Below, piece by piece: positions 24,026-32,041 of a stretch of DNA of 64,000 nt (its first letter is position 1; every line of letters starts with the position of its first letter). A model generated the notes under the pieces. The model ran no database searches. It was given only the letters and a program-made list of their open reading frames with translations, and was not told the origin of the DNA. A program made the position numbers and the translations under genes. The stretch is from Novosphingobium profundi. GTDB lineage: Bacteria > Pseudomonadota > Alphaproteobacteria > Sphingomonadales > Sphingomonadaceae. The stretch lies in contig NZ_JABWCU010000009.1 in NCBI RefSeq assembly GCF_018491765.1, positions 186,001-250,000 on the forward strand, written 5' to 3'.

Positions 24026-25921
24026 TTAGACGAGCCCCAGATTGGTAAACGATCTTTCGAGCATCGTTAGCTGCCACAGCAACCGGGCGTGGTTCGCCTG
24101 GCCGGAAATGTGGCTCTCGACAAGCTGGGCAAGACGCCGCTGATCGAACCAGCCGGTCGCCGCAAGGGCCTTTCCAGCGGCGATTTCGCGCGCGGTCTGC
24201 TGCAGCGGCCCTCGAAACCAGTGTTCGATCGGAGTGACGAAGCCCTGCTTGGGCCGGTAAAGGATGTCGTGCGGCAGCGCGCGGCGCATGGCACGCTTCA
24301 TCAGCCACTTGCCCTGTCCCGAGCGAACGCGCAGCGATTCGGGCAACCGCGCGCCAAATTCGATGAGGCGGTGGTCGAGCAGCGGCTCGCGCGCCTCAAG
24401 CCCGACGGACATGCTCGTGCGATCCACCTTGGTGAGGATATCACCGGGAAGCCAGAACTTGAGGTCGGCGTATTGCGCGCGGTCGAGGCCCGAGCGCACG
24501 GGCGCAAGGCGCATCAATTCGACAAGGGGTTGTTCGGCCCGGTAATCCCTGCGCTCGCGTTCGAAATCGGGAGAATAGAGCGTGCTGCGAAGCTCGGGCG
24601 GACAGTAGGCGAGCGCCCGCGCATAGCCTTCGGCGCTGTCGCCCGCGAGCGCCAGCAAGGTGGTCTTGGCACGCAAAGGCCTCGGTGCCCAGTCGGCCTT
24701 GGGGTAGACCGCCCCCAATGCGCCGAATACCCGTGTGCGCAAACCTTGCGGAAGCAGTGCGCGCACGCGATCCTCGCCCCGCTGGAACAGGTGTCGACGA
24801 TACCCCGCCAGCGCCTCGTCCGCTCCATCCCCCGACAGCGCGACCGTCACCGATTCGCGTGCCAGCTGGCAGACCCGCCAGGTCGGCAGTGCCGACGCAT
24901 CGGCAAAGGGCTCGTCGAACATGGCCGCCAACGAATCCATCGCGCCGTAATCATCGGGAGAAACCCGGCGCGTGGCGTGGTTGGTCGCGAAAAGACTTGC
25001 GACCTGATCTGCATGGACCGTTTCGTCGAGGCCCGCGACATCGAAGCCGATCGAGCAGGTCCGGACCGGGTTCGCGCTCACTTCGGCCATCAGCGCGACC
25101 ACGCTGGAGCTGTCCACTCCGCCCGACAGGAAGGCACCGAGCGGAACGTCCGCGACCATGCGCGATTCGACGGCCTGGCGCAGGCGATGCAGCAGCTCAG
25201 CCTCAAGATCGGCGGCGCTCCCGCGATGCCGTTCGGAGAACGAAACGTCCCACCACTGGCTGGGCCGTGGCAACGGACTGTTGTGGCGCAGCAGCAGGCT
25301 GTGCCCCGCCGCCAGCTTCGACACGTTCCTGAGGATCGAGCGATGATCGGGCACGTAGCCCCAGGTGAGGTAATCCTCGACCGCCAGTGGATCAATCTCG
25401 CGGCGCAACAGGGGATGTGCCGTCAGCGCCTTGAGTTCGGACCCGAAGATCAGACTGCCATCGCTGAGCGTGGCGTAAAACAGGGGCTTCACGCCCAGCC
25501 GGTCACGCGCCAGAAACAGCGTACGCGCCTCGCCGTCGTAGAGCGCAAAGGCGAACATGCCGTGAAGGCGCTCCACACATGCCGGCCCCCAACGCTGCCA
25601 GGCGGCGAGGATCACTTCGCTGTCGCCATCGGTGCGAAATTGCGCGCCACTCGCCTTCAGTTCGCGGCGAAGCTCCCGAAAATTGTAGATCTCACCATTG
25701 AAAACGAGCACCGCGCGGCCATCGGGAGAAACCATGGGTTGGGGCGATCCGGCGATGTCAATGATCGAGAGCCGGCGATGCCCCAGGCCGACCCCCGGCC
25801 CGGTCCACACCCCCTGTCCGTCCGGCCCCCGATGTGCGAGCGCATCGCGCATGACTTCGACCCGCGCCGGATCGACCGGCTTGGGTGTATCGAGATGGAA
25901 TATGCCTACGATCCCGCACAT
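24026..25921 (-). CDS. XrtA/PEP-CTERM system amidotransferase (asparagine synthase-like)
   Basis: A 631-aa class II glutamine amidotransferase/asparagine synthetase homologue of the TIGR03108 type. Cys2 of 'MCGIVGIFHLD' is the glutaminase nucleophile and fixes the start at ATG 25921. The glutaminase domain runs to about 200 ('VFNGEIYNFREL', 'DSEVILAAW'). The synthetase domain has the ATP-PP loop 'LGAFLSGGVDSSSVVALM' and 'ALSGDGADEALAGY'. Such enzymes amidate a carboxylate with glutamine nitrogen; here the acceptor is probably a sugar acid or amino acid of the exopolysaccharide (inference). Last gene of the long XrtA operon, 11 bp after xrtA. Confidence 0.93.
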   Translation of the reverse strand: MCGIVGIFHLDTPKPVDPARVEVMRDALAHRGPDGQGVWTGPGVGLGHRRLSIIDIAGSPQPMVSPDGRAVLVFNGEIYNFRELRRELKASGAQFRTDGDSEVILAAWQRWGPACVERLHGMFAFALYDGEARTLFLARDRLGVKPLFYATLSDGSLIFGSELKALTAHPLLRREIDPLAVEDYLTWGYVPDHRSILRNVSKLAAGHSLLLRHNSPLPRPSQWWDVSFSERHRGSAADLEAELLHRLRQAVESRMVADVPLGAFLSGGVDSSSVVALMAEVSANPVRTCSIGFDVAGLDETVHADQVASLFATNHATRRVSPDDYGAMDSLAAMFDEPFADASALPTWRVCQLARESVTVALSGDGADEALAGYRRHLFQRGEDRVRALLPQGLRTRVFGALGAVYPKADWAPRPLRAKTTLLALAGDSAEGYARALAYCPPELRSTLYSPDFERERRDYRAEQPLVELMRLAPVRSGLDRAQYADLKFWLPGDILTKVDRTSMSVGLEAREPLLDHRLIEFGARLPESLRVRSGQGKWLMKRAMRRALPHDILYRPKQGFVTPIEHWFRGPLQQTAREIAAGKALAATGWFDQRRLAQLVESHISGQANHARLLWQLTMLERSFTNLGLV

Positions 25922-25932
25922 CGCCGAGCGCC

Positions 25933-27507
25933 CTACCTGAGCCCCGCGAGGGCGTCCATCCATCGCGCGAGATCACCCGTCGATCCGACGAACCGGGCAA
26001 TGGACTGCGCGGCGGGCCGATCCCCACGCTCCTCGGCCGAGACGATCAGCATGACCGTGGGCTCGGCGCGCAGGAACAGCTGGTCGTCGATGACCGCCAG
26101 TTTCAGGCCGAGATTGCTGCCCGAAAGCAGCGTTCCATTGCGGTACCAGGTCACCGCGACACGTTCGAGGGTGCCGTTGGCGAGGAGACGTTCCCCGCGC
26201 CCCCCCGAGGGGCCAACTGCCGGCGCTTGCCACGACCAGGTGCTTTCGCGCATCAGCGCCCCTTCGCCGAACCCCCCGGCCTCGCGCCCTTCCCCCTGCC
26301 CCGAATAGAGCGCGACGAATACGTCGACTACACGGCCCTCGCCGTCGGCGTAACGTCCCAGCAGGCGGTGTTCGGCCCCTTGCGCGCGCGGTTCCCACCA
26401 GACGCGAGGATCGTAAGGTACCCGGTGCCATCCCGTAACATCGGGCAAGGCGATGCGCGCAGGCAAGGGCGCGGCGAGCCTATCGGCCGCTTGGGCCCAT
26501 ACGCGCACCCCTGCGACGAGAACCAGGCAACTTGCCAGGGCCAGGGCCAGTGGCATGGCCCCCGTGCCGCCGAGCCAGGCCAACGTCCGGTTGCCGGTTA
26601 TCGCCGCAAGGTCGATCATCGGTGCATCGGCCGGCCTATCGAAGAAGCGCCAGGCACCCAGGATCACCAGGGTCAGGATGATGGCGAAGAAGAACCAGCC
26701 GTAGACGATGTGATCGAAGCCGGCCGCAACCTCCACCCCGAAGATCTGCGCGGCGTAGATCGTCCCCCATGCGCGCACTCCGTTGGCCAGAATTGGAACA
26801 ACGAGGCAGGCCAGCAGGAGCACCAGCCGCCGCGGCCAGCTCACGAAACAGACATTGGCCGCGAGCACCCCGAAAGCAACCATCGCGATCAGGAACTTGA
26901 CGCCCGAGCAGGCTTCGGCGACTTCGAACAGGCCGACTGGCGTATCGATGAATACCCCGTCGATCACCGCCGCAATGCCGCTGAGATGCGTGAGCGCAAT
27001 GGTGATCTCGGCCGTGATCATCTGGAGCGGCTTCACCAGTTCCTCGCCAAAGGGCACGATGAAGACGAGATAGAACAGCGGGAACAGCACGGCGGCGGTA
27101 ACCTGTGCCCCCAGCAGCAGCGGCACGCTGGCCGCCAGCATTGCAACGACACCCGCCTGCCGCAGGAGGTCGAAGCCGGAAACGCCGCCAAGCAGCCAGA
27201 GACACGCGGCCAGCGCGAAAAGGACCAAGCCTGGAGCCCAGGCCCGTGGCGTCAGGCGCGCGAGTTCGCGGCGCCGCTGCCATACCAGCCAGACCTCGAC
27301 GAGGGGGATCAGCAGCATATGGTTGTAGGTCGAGATGTCCCACCACTGGCGCACCATCGCGCCCCAGTCCGCCGCGAAGGCGCCGAACTGGACAAGCCAG
27401 GCAAGACCAAGCGCGATCAATGCGCTGCGCCAGGGGCGCGATAGCGCTACGAGGCCAGGCCCATCCGCCGCAGTCGGCGCGTGCGGGCGCGAGATGTCAT
27501 GCGACAT
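25933..27507 (-). CDS. xrtA: exosortase A fused to an EpsI domain
   Basis: A 524-aa protein. Residues 25-290 are the polytopic exosortase transpeptidase with the catalytic triad in place: Cys200 ('VAEACSGVKF'), Arg245 ('ILANGVRAWG') and His266 ('GFDHIVYGW'). After another TM (about 315-338) residues 345-524 form an EpsI-type periplasmic domain ('PDVTGWHRV', 'VFVALYSGQGEGREA'). Exosortase A cleaves PEP-CTERM tails and attaches proteins to the cell surface, coupled with exopolysaccharide export. ATG 27507 overlaps the preceding glycosyltransferase stop by 11 bp. Longer in-frame starts lie inside that gene. Confidence 0.95.
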   Translation of the reverse strand: MSHDISRPHAPTAADGPGLVALSRPWRSALIALGLAWLVQFGAFAADWGAMVRQWWDISTYNHMLLIPLVEVWLVWQRRRELARLTPRAWAPGLVLFALAACLWLLGGVSGFDLLRQAGVVAMLAASVPLLLGAQVTAAVLFPLFYLVFIVPFGEELVKPLQMITAEITIALTHLSGIAAVIDGVFIDTPVGLFEVAEACSGVKFLIAMVAFGVLAANVCFVSWPRRLVLLLACLVVPILANGVRAWGTIYAAQIFGVEVAAGFDHIVYGWFFFAIILTLVILGAWRFFDRPADAPMIDLAAITGNRTLAWLGGTGAMPLALALASCLVLVAGVRVWAQAADRLAAPLPARIALPDVTGWHRVPYDPRVWWEPRAQGAEHRLLGRYADGEGRVVDVFVALYSGQGEGREAGGFGEGALMRESTWSWQAPAVGPSGGRGERLLANGTLERVAVTWYRNGTLLSGSNLGLKLAVIDDQLFLRAEPTVMLIVSAEERGDRPAAQSIARFVGSTGDLARWMDALAGLR

Positions 27508-28729
27508 CGCACATGCCTCCAGCCTTCGCATCGAACCCGCAGTAGGCTGGCAGGTTTGCCAAAGCCGCTTCCCAACTGGCATTTTCCTCGATCCACGCGC
27601 GCGCCGAACGACCCAGTGTCCGTGCCAGTCCGGCGTCGCTCGCAAGATCGATCACGGCATCCGCCATAGCCTCATCGTCCTCGCGCACGAGGAACTGGGT
27701 ACCGTCGGCCGCGGGAATGCCGGTGGCCGCGCCCAGGCTTACGACCGTTGGCACGGCCATCGCCATCGCTTCGAGCACCTTATTCTGCACCCCGCGCGCC
27801 AGCCGCAACGGCACGAGCGCCACGTCGGCGGCGGCGAGATAGGGGCGAACGTCGGGGACCCGGCCCCAGACCCGCACACCCGGCAACGTCCCCAATGCTT
27901 CCACCGCGCGCGTCGGATTGCGCCCCACGACATGCAGGCTTGCTTCGGGAAAGGCGCGGCGCACGCGCGGCAGGATCGCACGCGCGCCACGTTCGACCGC
28001 CGCAATGTTGGGTGCGTAATCCATCTGACCGGTGAAGACGATGCGCGGAAATCCGGCCGCTGCCATCGCAGCGTCAGGCGGGCAGGCACCGGGCGCAAAG
28101 GCCCTGGCATCAATGCCATTGCCCATGACCCTGACGCTTTTGCCAGCTTCGGCCAGCCGATCGCGAAAGAGCTGCGCTTCCGGCTCGCTGACCAGCAGCG
28201 AGACTTGCGCGCGCGCGGCGATGCGCGCTTCCTCGCAGCGCAAGAGCCGGGCCTCGCGCGCCTCCATCCAACGTCGGGGTGCTCGCCCCGCCGCGGCGTA
28301 GGCTTCGAACTTGGCCGAATCGACATCGACGAGATCGGCCACCACCCGCCCCCGGAAATCCTCGGGCACATACTGCGCCATCTGCCCGGAGAAGACGTAG
28401 ATCGCCTCGATCGGGCGGGTGGCGAGGACGTGGCGAACATAATTCGCGACAGGCGCTGCGTGAAATGCCGTGAGACTGACCGGCTTGCCGGTGGCCAGCG
28501 CTTCGAGCGCGGCCAGGGCCAGCGGCTTACGGCGCGCAACCAGACAATGGCTCGCGGCGAGCTGCACCAGTTCGGCCTCGCCGGCCCAGTCCGCGTCCTC
28601 GTCGGCGAATGTCGCCACATGGACCGGGGCCAGACGCGCAAGCGCCTTGAGCACGTGGTGCGAGCGGATCTTGTCTCCCCGGTCGGGCGGAAACGGCATC
28701 CGGTGCGCCAGGAACAGGATTTCCCCCAT
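27497..28729 (-). CDS. TIGR03087-type XrtA/PEP-CTERM system glycosyltransferase
   Basis: A 410-aa GT-B family glycosyltransferase, probably adding a sugar to the lipid-linked repeat unit on the cytoplasmic face. The N-terminal signature 'LFLAHRMPFPPDRGDKIRS' is typical of the TIGR03087 family. The C-terminal half has the GT4-like donor site 'PLRLARGVQNKVLEAMAMAVPTV'. It lies 9 bp after the FemAB-like gene and overlaps xrtA by 11 bp. Donor and acceptor sugars are unknown. Confidence 0.92.
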   Translation of the reverse strand: MGEILFLAHRMPFPPDRGDKIRSHHVLKALARLAPVHVATFADEDADWAGEAELVQLAASHCLVARRKPLALAALEALATGKPVSLTAFHAAPVANYVRHVLATRPIEAIYVFSGQMAQYVPEDFRGRVVADLVDVDSAKFEAYAAAGRAPRRWMEAREARLLRCEEARIAARAQVSLLVSEPEAQLFRDRLAEAGKSVRVMGNGIDARAFAPGACPPDAAMAAAGFPRIVFTGQMDYAPNIAAVERGARAILPRVRRAFPEASLHVVGRNPTRAVEALGTLPGVRVWGRVPDVRPYLAAADVALVPLRLARGVQNKVLEAMAMAVPTVVSLGAATGIPAADGTQFLVREDDEAMADAVIDLASDAGLARTLGRSARAWIEENASWEAALANLPAYCGFDAKAGGMCDVA

Positions 28730-28738
28730 GACCCGGCC

Positions 28739-29815
28739 CTATCCCAGCCCGCGCGCGATCAACGGGCCGAACCGGTTCGCGAGGCCGAGTGGCAGGCGCT
28801 GCCAGAGCTTGATCTGCAAGGAAAGCTTGCCGCTCGCCGGATTGGCCTCGCGCGACTTCGCGCCCGGAGCAGTCCACTGCGCATAAGTCAGGGGCTCAGG
28901 GGTAAAGCCCCAGTTGCGCTTGAAATGATAGGCCCCGCTTGCCGTCTTCGAGCGGCCGAAATCAAAATGCGTCATGCCTTTGCGGCGCGCGTGCAGCATG
29001 AGTTCGTAATACATCCGATCGTTCGCCCGCAGGCGCCGCGCCTCCCAGCAGCCCCCGCCCCAATAAGGCATGACCGCGCGCTTGTGATAGAGGCTGATCA
29101 CGCTGGCGACGGGCCGGCCCTCGTGGCGTACGGTCAGGATGTCGGCGTCCTCGCCGAACGCATCGAGCACGCCGTCGAGCAGGGCGCGCGGGAACACGGG
29201 CGTGCCGAGGTTACGGTAGCTTTCGCAGAACACGGCGTAGTGCGCCGCCCGCTCGCCTTCGCCCCGCCCGACGGTGACGCTCAGATCGTCCGAGAGGCTC
29301 TTGCGCACCTCGGCGCGCTGCTTGCGCGGGATCGCGAGCAGTTCGGCCTCGTCGTCCGCTGTGAGAGCGCGCGCGAAATTGCAGTGCGATTCGCGCTGGA
29401 GCGCCCAGCCTTCGCCATCATCGGGCAGCACACCTCCACGCAGTTCGATCGCGGTGCAGGCGAGACGCCCGGCGAGCTCCGCCGCCGCGTCGAAGAGCGC
29501 AGCCGGCTCGGCCCCTTCCCCTGCCAGCACTCCGCCTCCTACGGCAAAGCCGCTCGAGGCCAGGACACGTCCGAAGATCGGCGATTCGATGCAGTCGAGC
29601 GGCAGCAGGGCGACGAGTTCGCCTGCCTTCTCCTGCACGAGGGCAAAGGCACGGTTGCCCGTGGCTCTTGCCACCGATACGAACCAGGCCGGACGATGGA
29701 ACGGACTCCCTTGCGGGTGCGCTGCAACGAAGGCGTCAAGCCGGGCGCATTCGCCCGCATCCCGCAGGTCGACAAGCCGTACCTTGGCCTGCGCGATCCG
29801 CATCGGCGCATTCAC
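28739..29815 (-). CDS. FemAB-like XrtA/PEP-CTERM system-associated protein
   Basis: A 358-aa protein of the TIGR03019 type with the double-GNAT FemAB fold. It shows 'GSPFHRPAWFVSVARATGNRAF' near residue 36, 'PRKQRAEVRKSLSDDLSVTVG' (FemX-like basic loop) and 'MYYELMLHARRKGMTHFDFGRSK' at the end. FemAB enzymes transfer aminoacyl groups from aminoacyl-tRNA to peptidoglycan precursors. In this context an amino acid or acyl transfer to the exopolysaccharide or its lipid carrier is plausible but untested. It overlaps the deacetylase stop by 4 bp (ATGA). Confidence 0.92.
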   Translation of the reverse strand: MNAPMRIAQAKVRLVDLRDAGECARLDAFVAAHPQGSPFHRPAWFVSVARATGNRAFALVQEKAGELVALLPLDCIESPIFGRVLASSGFAVGGGVLAGEGAEPAALFDAAAELAGRLACTAIELRGGVLPDDGEGWALQRESHCNFARALTADDEAELLAIPRKQRAEVRKSLSDDLSVTVGRGEGERAAHYAVFCESYRNLGTPVFPRALLDGVLDAFGEDADILTVRHEGRPVASVISLYHKRAVMPYWGGGCWEARRLRANDRMYYELMLHARRKGMTHFDFGRSKTASGAYHFKRNWGFTPEPLTYAQWTAPGAKSREANPASGKLSLQIKLWQRLPLGLANRFGPLIARGLG

Positions 29816-30705
29816 GCCGCGCGCCTTTCCAGTCGCAGATTTTCGCGCGCCGCGAGCGCGTCCATCCGCCCCCAGCCAAATTCGCGCGTCAGACGGGCGA
29901 GTTTGTCCGCCATGACCGAAAGATTGGTGTAGTGGCGAAGCCGCGAGCGCAGCGGTGCATCCTCGACACGGGGCTGATCCGGATCGATCTCCCAGGGGTG
30001 AAAATAGAACACCGCCGGGCGGCCTTCGGCATTGACCTGGCGGATCGCCCAGCGGGTGAAACTATAAGGCAGGACGCGAAAGAAGCCACCTCCGCCCGCC
30101 GCCAGCCGCCGCGAGCCGAGCCTTGCAGTGGTGACCGGAATCTCGACGAGAGCGCTGCCCTCAAGCGGCGCGAACGCAAAGCGCGGGGCCTCACGCCAGC
30201 CGTAGTGATCGTGGACCACCGGGGCGACGCTCGAGGAATAGGCATAGCCCTCCTCGGCCAGTGCTTCATGAGCCCAGGGCGTGCGGGCATCGATCGAGAA
30301 ACTGGGCGCGCGATAGCCGGTAACCGCCATGCCGGAGCTGTCTTCGATCACCTTGCGACTGCGCTCCAGATCGGCGCGAAACCCCTCGGCACCGAGGCGG
30401 AACACCCGTTCGTGCGCCCAGCCATGGCTGGCGATCTCGTGGCCCGCCTCGGCGATCCGGCGCATCATCGCGGGTGCGCGCTCGGCGATCCAGCCTAGCG
30501 TGAAGAACGTACCCTTCACCCCGGCCTCGTCGAACATCTGGAGGATCACGTCGCAATTGCGCTCGACCCGCAAGGCAAGGCCATTCCAGTCTTCGCGCTC
30601 GATCACGTTCTCGAACGCACCGACCTGGAACCAGTCCTCTACATCGACCGAAAGGCCGTTGATCGGCCTACTGCCATCGCTCGCACGCTGGTTTGCCGCT
30701 GTCAT
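29812..30705 (-). CDS. XrtA system polysaccharide deacetylase
   Basis: A 297-aa NodB-homology (CE4) enzyme of the TIGR03006 type that removes N- or O-acetyl groups from the growing exopolysaccharide. Metal and catalytic motifs: 'LSVDVEDWFQ' (Asp at about 21-24), 'GHEIASHGWAHERVFRL' (zinc His pair), 'GYRAPSFSID' and the late 'VFYFHPWEIDPDQP'. No signal peptide, as is usual for this subfamily. GTG-like upstream frames overlap the ATPase gene. ATG 30705 has GGGAGTGACC in front and a 26-bp gap. Confidence 0.92.
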   Translation of the reverse strand: MTAANQRASDGSRPINGLSVDVEDWFQVGAFENVIEREDWNGLALRVERNCDVILQMFDEAGVKGTFFTLGWIAERAPAMMRRIAEAGHEIASHGWAHERVFRLGAEGFRADLERSRKVIEDSSGMAVTGYRAPSFSIDARTPWAHEALAEEGYAYSSSVAPVVHDHYGWREAPRFAFAPLEGSALVEIPVTTARLGSRRLAAGGGGFFRVLPYSFTRWAIRQVNAEGRPAVFYFHPWEIDPDQPRVEDAPLRSRLRHYTNLSVMADKLARLTREFGWGRMDALAARENLRLERRAA

Positions 30706-30731
30706 TGCGCGGTCACTCCCCCGCCGCTCGC

Positions 30732-32021
30732 TCACGCGGCCGAACGCTGACCCTCGCCGCTCTCGATCCATTCGATCAGCATGGTGAGAACATGGCGCAA
30801 GGTTCGCTCCTGCTCGCCAAGGCGCGCCTCGAGCTGGGTCGCGTGCTGGGTGACATCGGCCAATTGCGCCTGAAGCGCGGCCACGAGCTCGGCCTGCGGA
30901 TCAACCCTCTCAAGCGCGTCCGCCTCGCGCTGCTCGGCGGCGTTGGCGAGTTCGACCACGGCCTGCTGCAATTCGGAAATCTGCGCATCGCGATCGGCCA
31001 GCGCGTTCTCGATGAGCGCGACGGCGGCGGCGGCGTCGAGCCCCGCCGGAGCGCGTTCCTGCCCGGACGGCGCGCCACGGGTCGCCGCATCTTGCGCAAG
31101 TGCGACCGCAGCCGGGACCGTGCCGTCAAGATCCGCCACGCCAGCCGACGGATCGAAGACGCGCGAAGTCGGAGCGACTGCCTCCGATGCCTCGCGTGCG
31201 CCGATCGTGCCATCGTCCTTCATCTCGTCAAGGACTTGCGTGAGCATCGCGTTGTCGATGCGCGTGCGTTGCTCAACCGAGCCGAGCAGCAGGAGGCGAT
31301 TGGCCACCTGGTTGATCTTGCGCGGGATGCCCCCGGTCGCCTCGTAAATGCCCGAGAACACCTTCTGGTCGAAACTGGGGTTGCCGTTCCAGCCGACGCA
31401 GGCCAGGCGATGCTCGATATAGGCCTGCACTTCCTTGGGCTGCATTGCCGTGAGGTGGTGCGTCGCGATGACACGCTGGCGCAACTGCTCGAGGCGGTCG
31501 CTTTCCATCAGCGTGGTGCGAAATTCGGGCTGGCCCAGCAGCAGCGTCTGGAGCAGCGGGTGCGAGCCGAGCTGGAAGTTCGACAACATGCGCAATTCTT
31601 CCAGCGCGGTGATCGAGAGGTTCTGCGCCTCGTCGACGATCAGGAGCGAGCGGCGGCCCGCTCGCGCCTCCTCGTGCAGGAACCCTTCGATCGCGCCGAG
31701 CGCGGAGGCCTTGTCGTGCCCATCGACGGCAAGCCCGAAGGCGCGCGCAACGACGTGAACGATCTCCTCGCCGTCAAGCGCGCTCGTCACCACATTGGCG
31801 GCCGTCATCCGGCCCGGATCGATCGTCGCCATGAGATAGGCGACGAGCGTCGACTTGCCCGAGCCCACCTCGCCGGTGATCGCGACGAAACCTTCGCCTT
31901 GCGCCAAACCGTAACCCAGATAGGACAGCGCCTTCCTGTGCGTGACGCTCTCGAAATAGAAGGTCGGGTCGGGCGTGAGCTGGAAGGGTCTGGCTTCGAG
32001 CCCGTAGAAATCATCGAACAT
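30732..32021 (-). CDS. XrtA/PEP-CTERM system-associated AAA ATPase
   Basis: A 429-aa ExeA/GspA-like P-loop ATPase (TIGR03015 type). It starts 'MFDDFYGLEARPFQLTPDP', with Walker A 'TGEVGSGKSTLVAYL' (about 44-58), Walker B 'SLLIVDEAQNLSITALEELRML' (about 125-145) and sensor 'LGQPEF'. The AAA part ends near residue 270, and a coiled-coil tail (about 330-415, 'ELQQAVVELANAAEQREADALERV') follows, likely for oligomerisation. Probably energises or times polysaccharide assembly; the partner is unknown. ATG 32021 has GGGAG upstream, preferred to TTG 32027. Confidence 0.93.
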   Translation of the reverse strand: MFDDFYGLEARPFQLTPDPTFYFESVTHRKALSYLGYGLAQGEGFVAITGEVGSGKSTLVAYLMATIDPGRMTAANVVTSALDGEEIVHVVARAFGLAVDGHDKASALGAIEGFLHEEARAGRRSLLIVDEAQNLSITALEELRMLSNFQLGSHPLLQTLLLGQPEFRTTLMESDRLEQLRQRVIATHHLTAMQPKEVQAYIEHRLACVGWNGNPSFDQKVFSGIYEATGGIPRKINQVANRLLLLGSVEQRTRIDNAMLTQVLDEMKDDGTIGAREASEAVAPTSRVFDPSAGVADLDGTVPAAVALAQDAATRGAPSGQERAPAGLDAAAAVALIENALADRDAQISELQQAVVELANAAEQREADALERVDPQAELVAALQAQLADVTQHATQLEARLGEQERTLRHVLTMLIEWIESGEGQRSAA

Positions 32022-32041
32022 CGTCAACTTCTCCCTCGAAG

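Noticed and set aside
24089..26308. 739-codon plus-strand frame opposite amidotransferase and xrtA
   Set aside because: Antisense shadow with no recognisable domain, whereas the minus-strand genes have catalytic residues.
27335..29932. 865-codon plus-strand frame over the glycosyltransferase and FemAB genes
   Set aside because: Same reason: composition is a mirror image of codon usage on the other strand.
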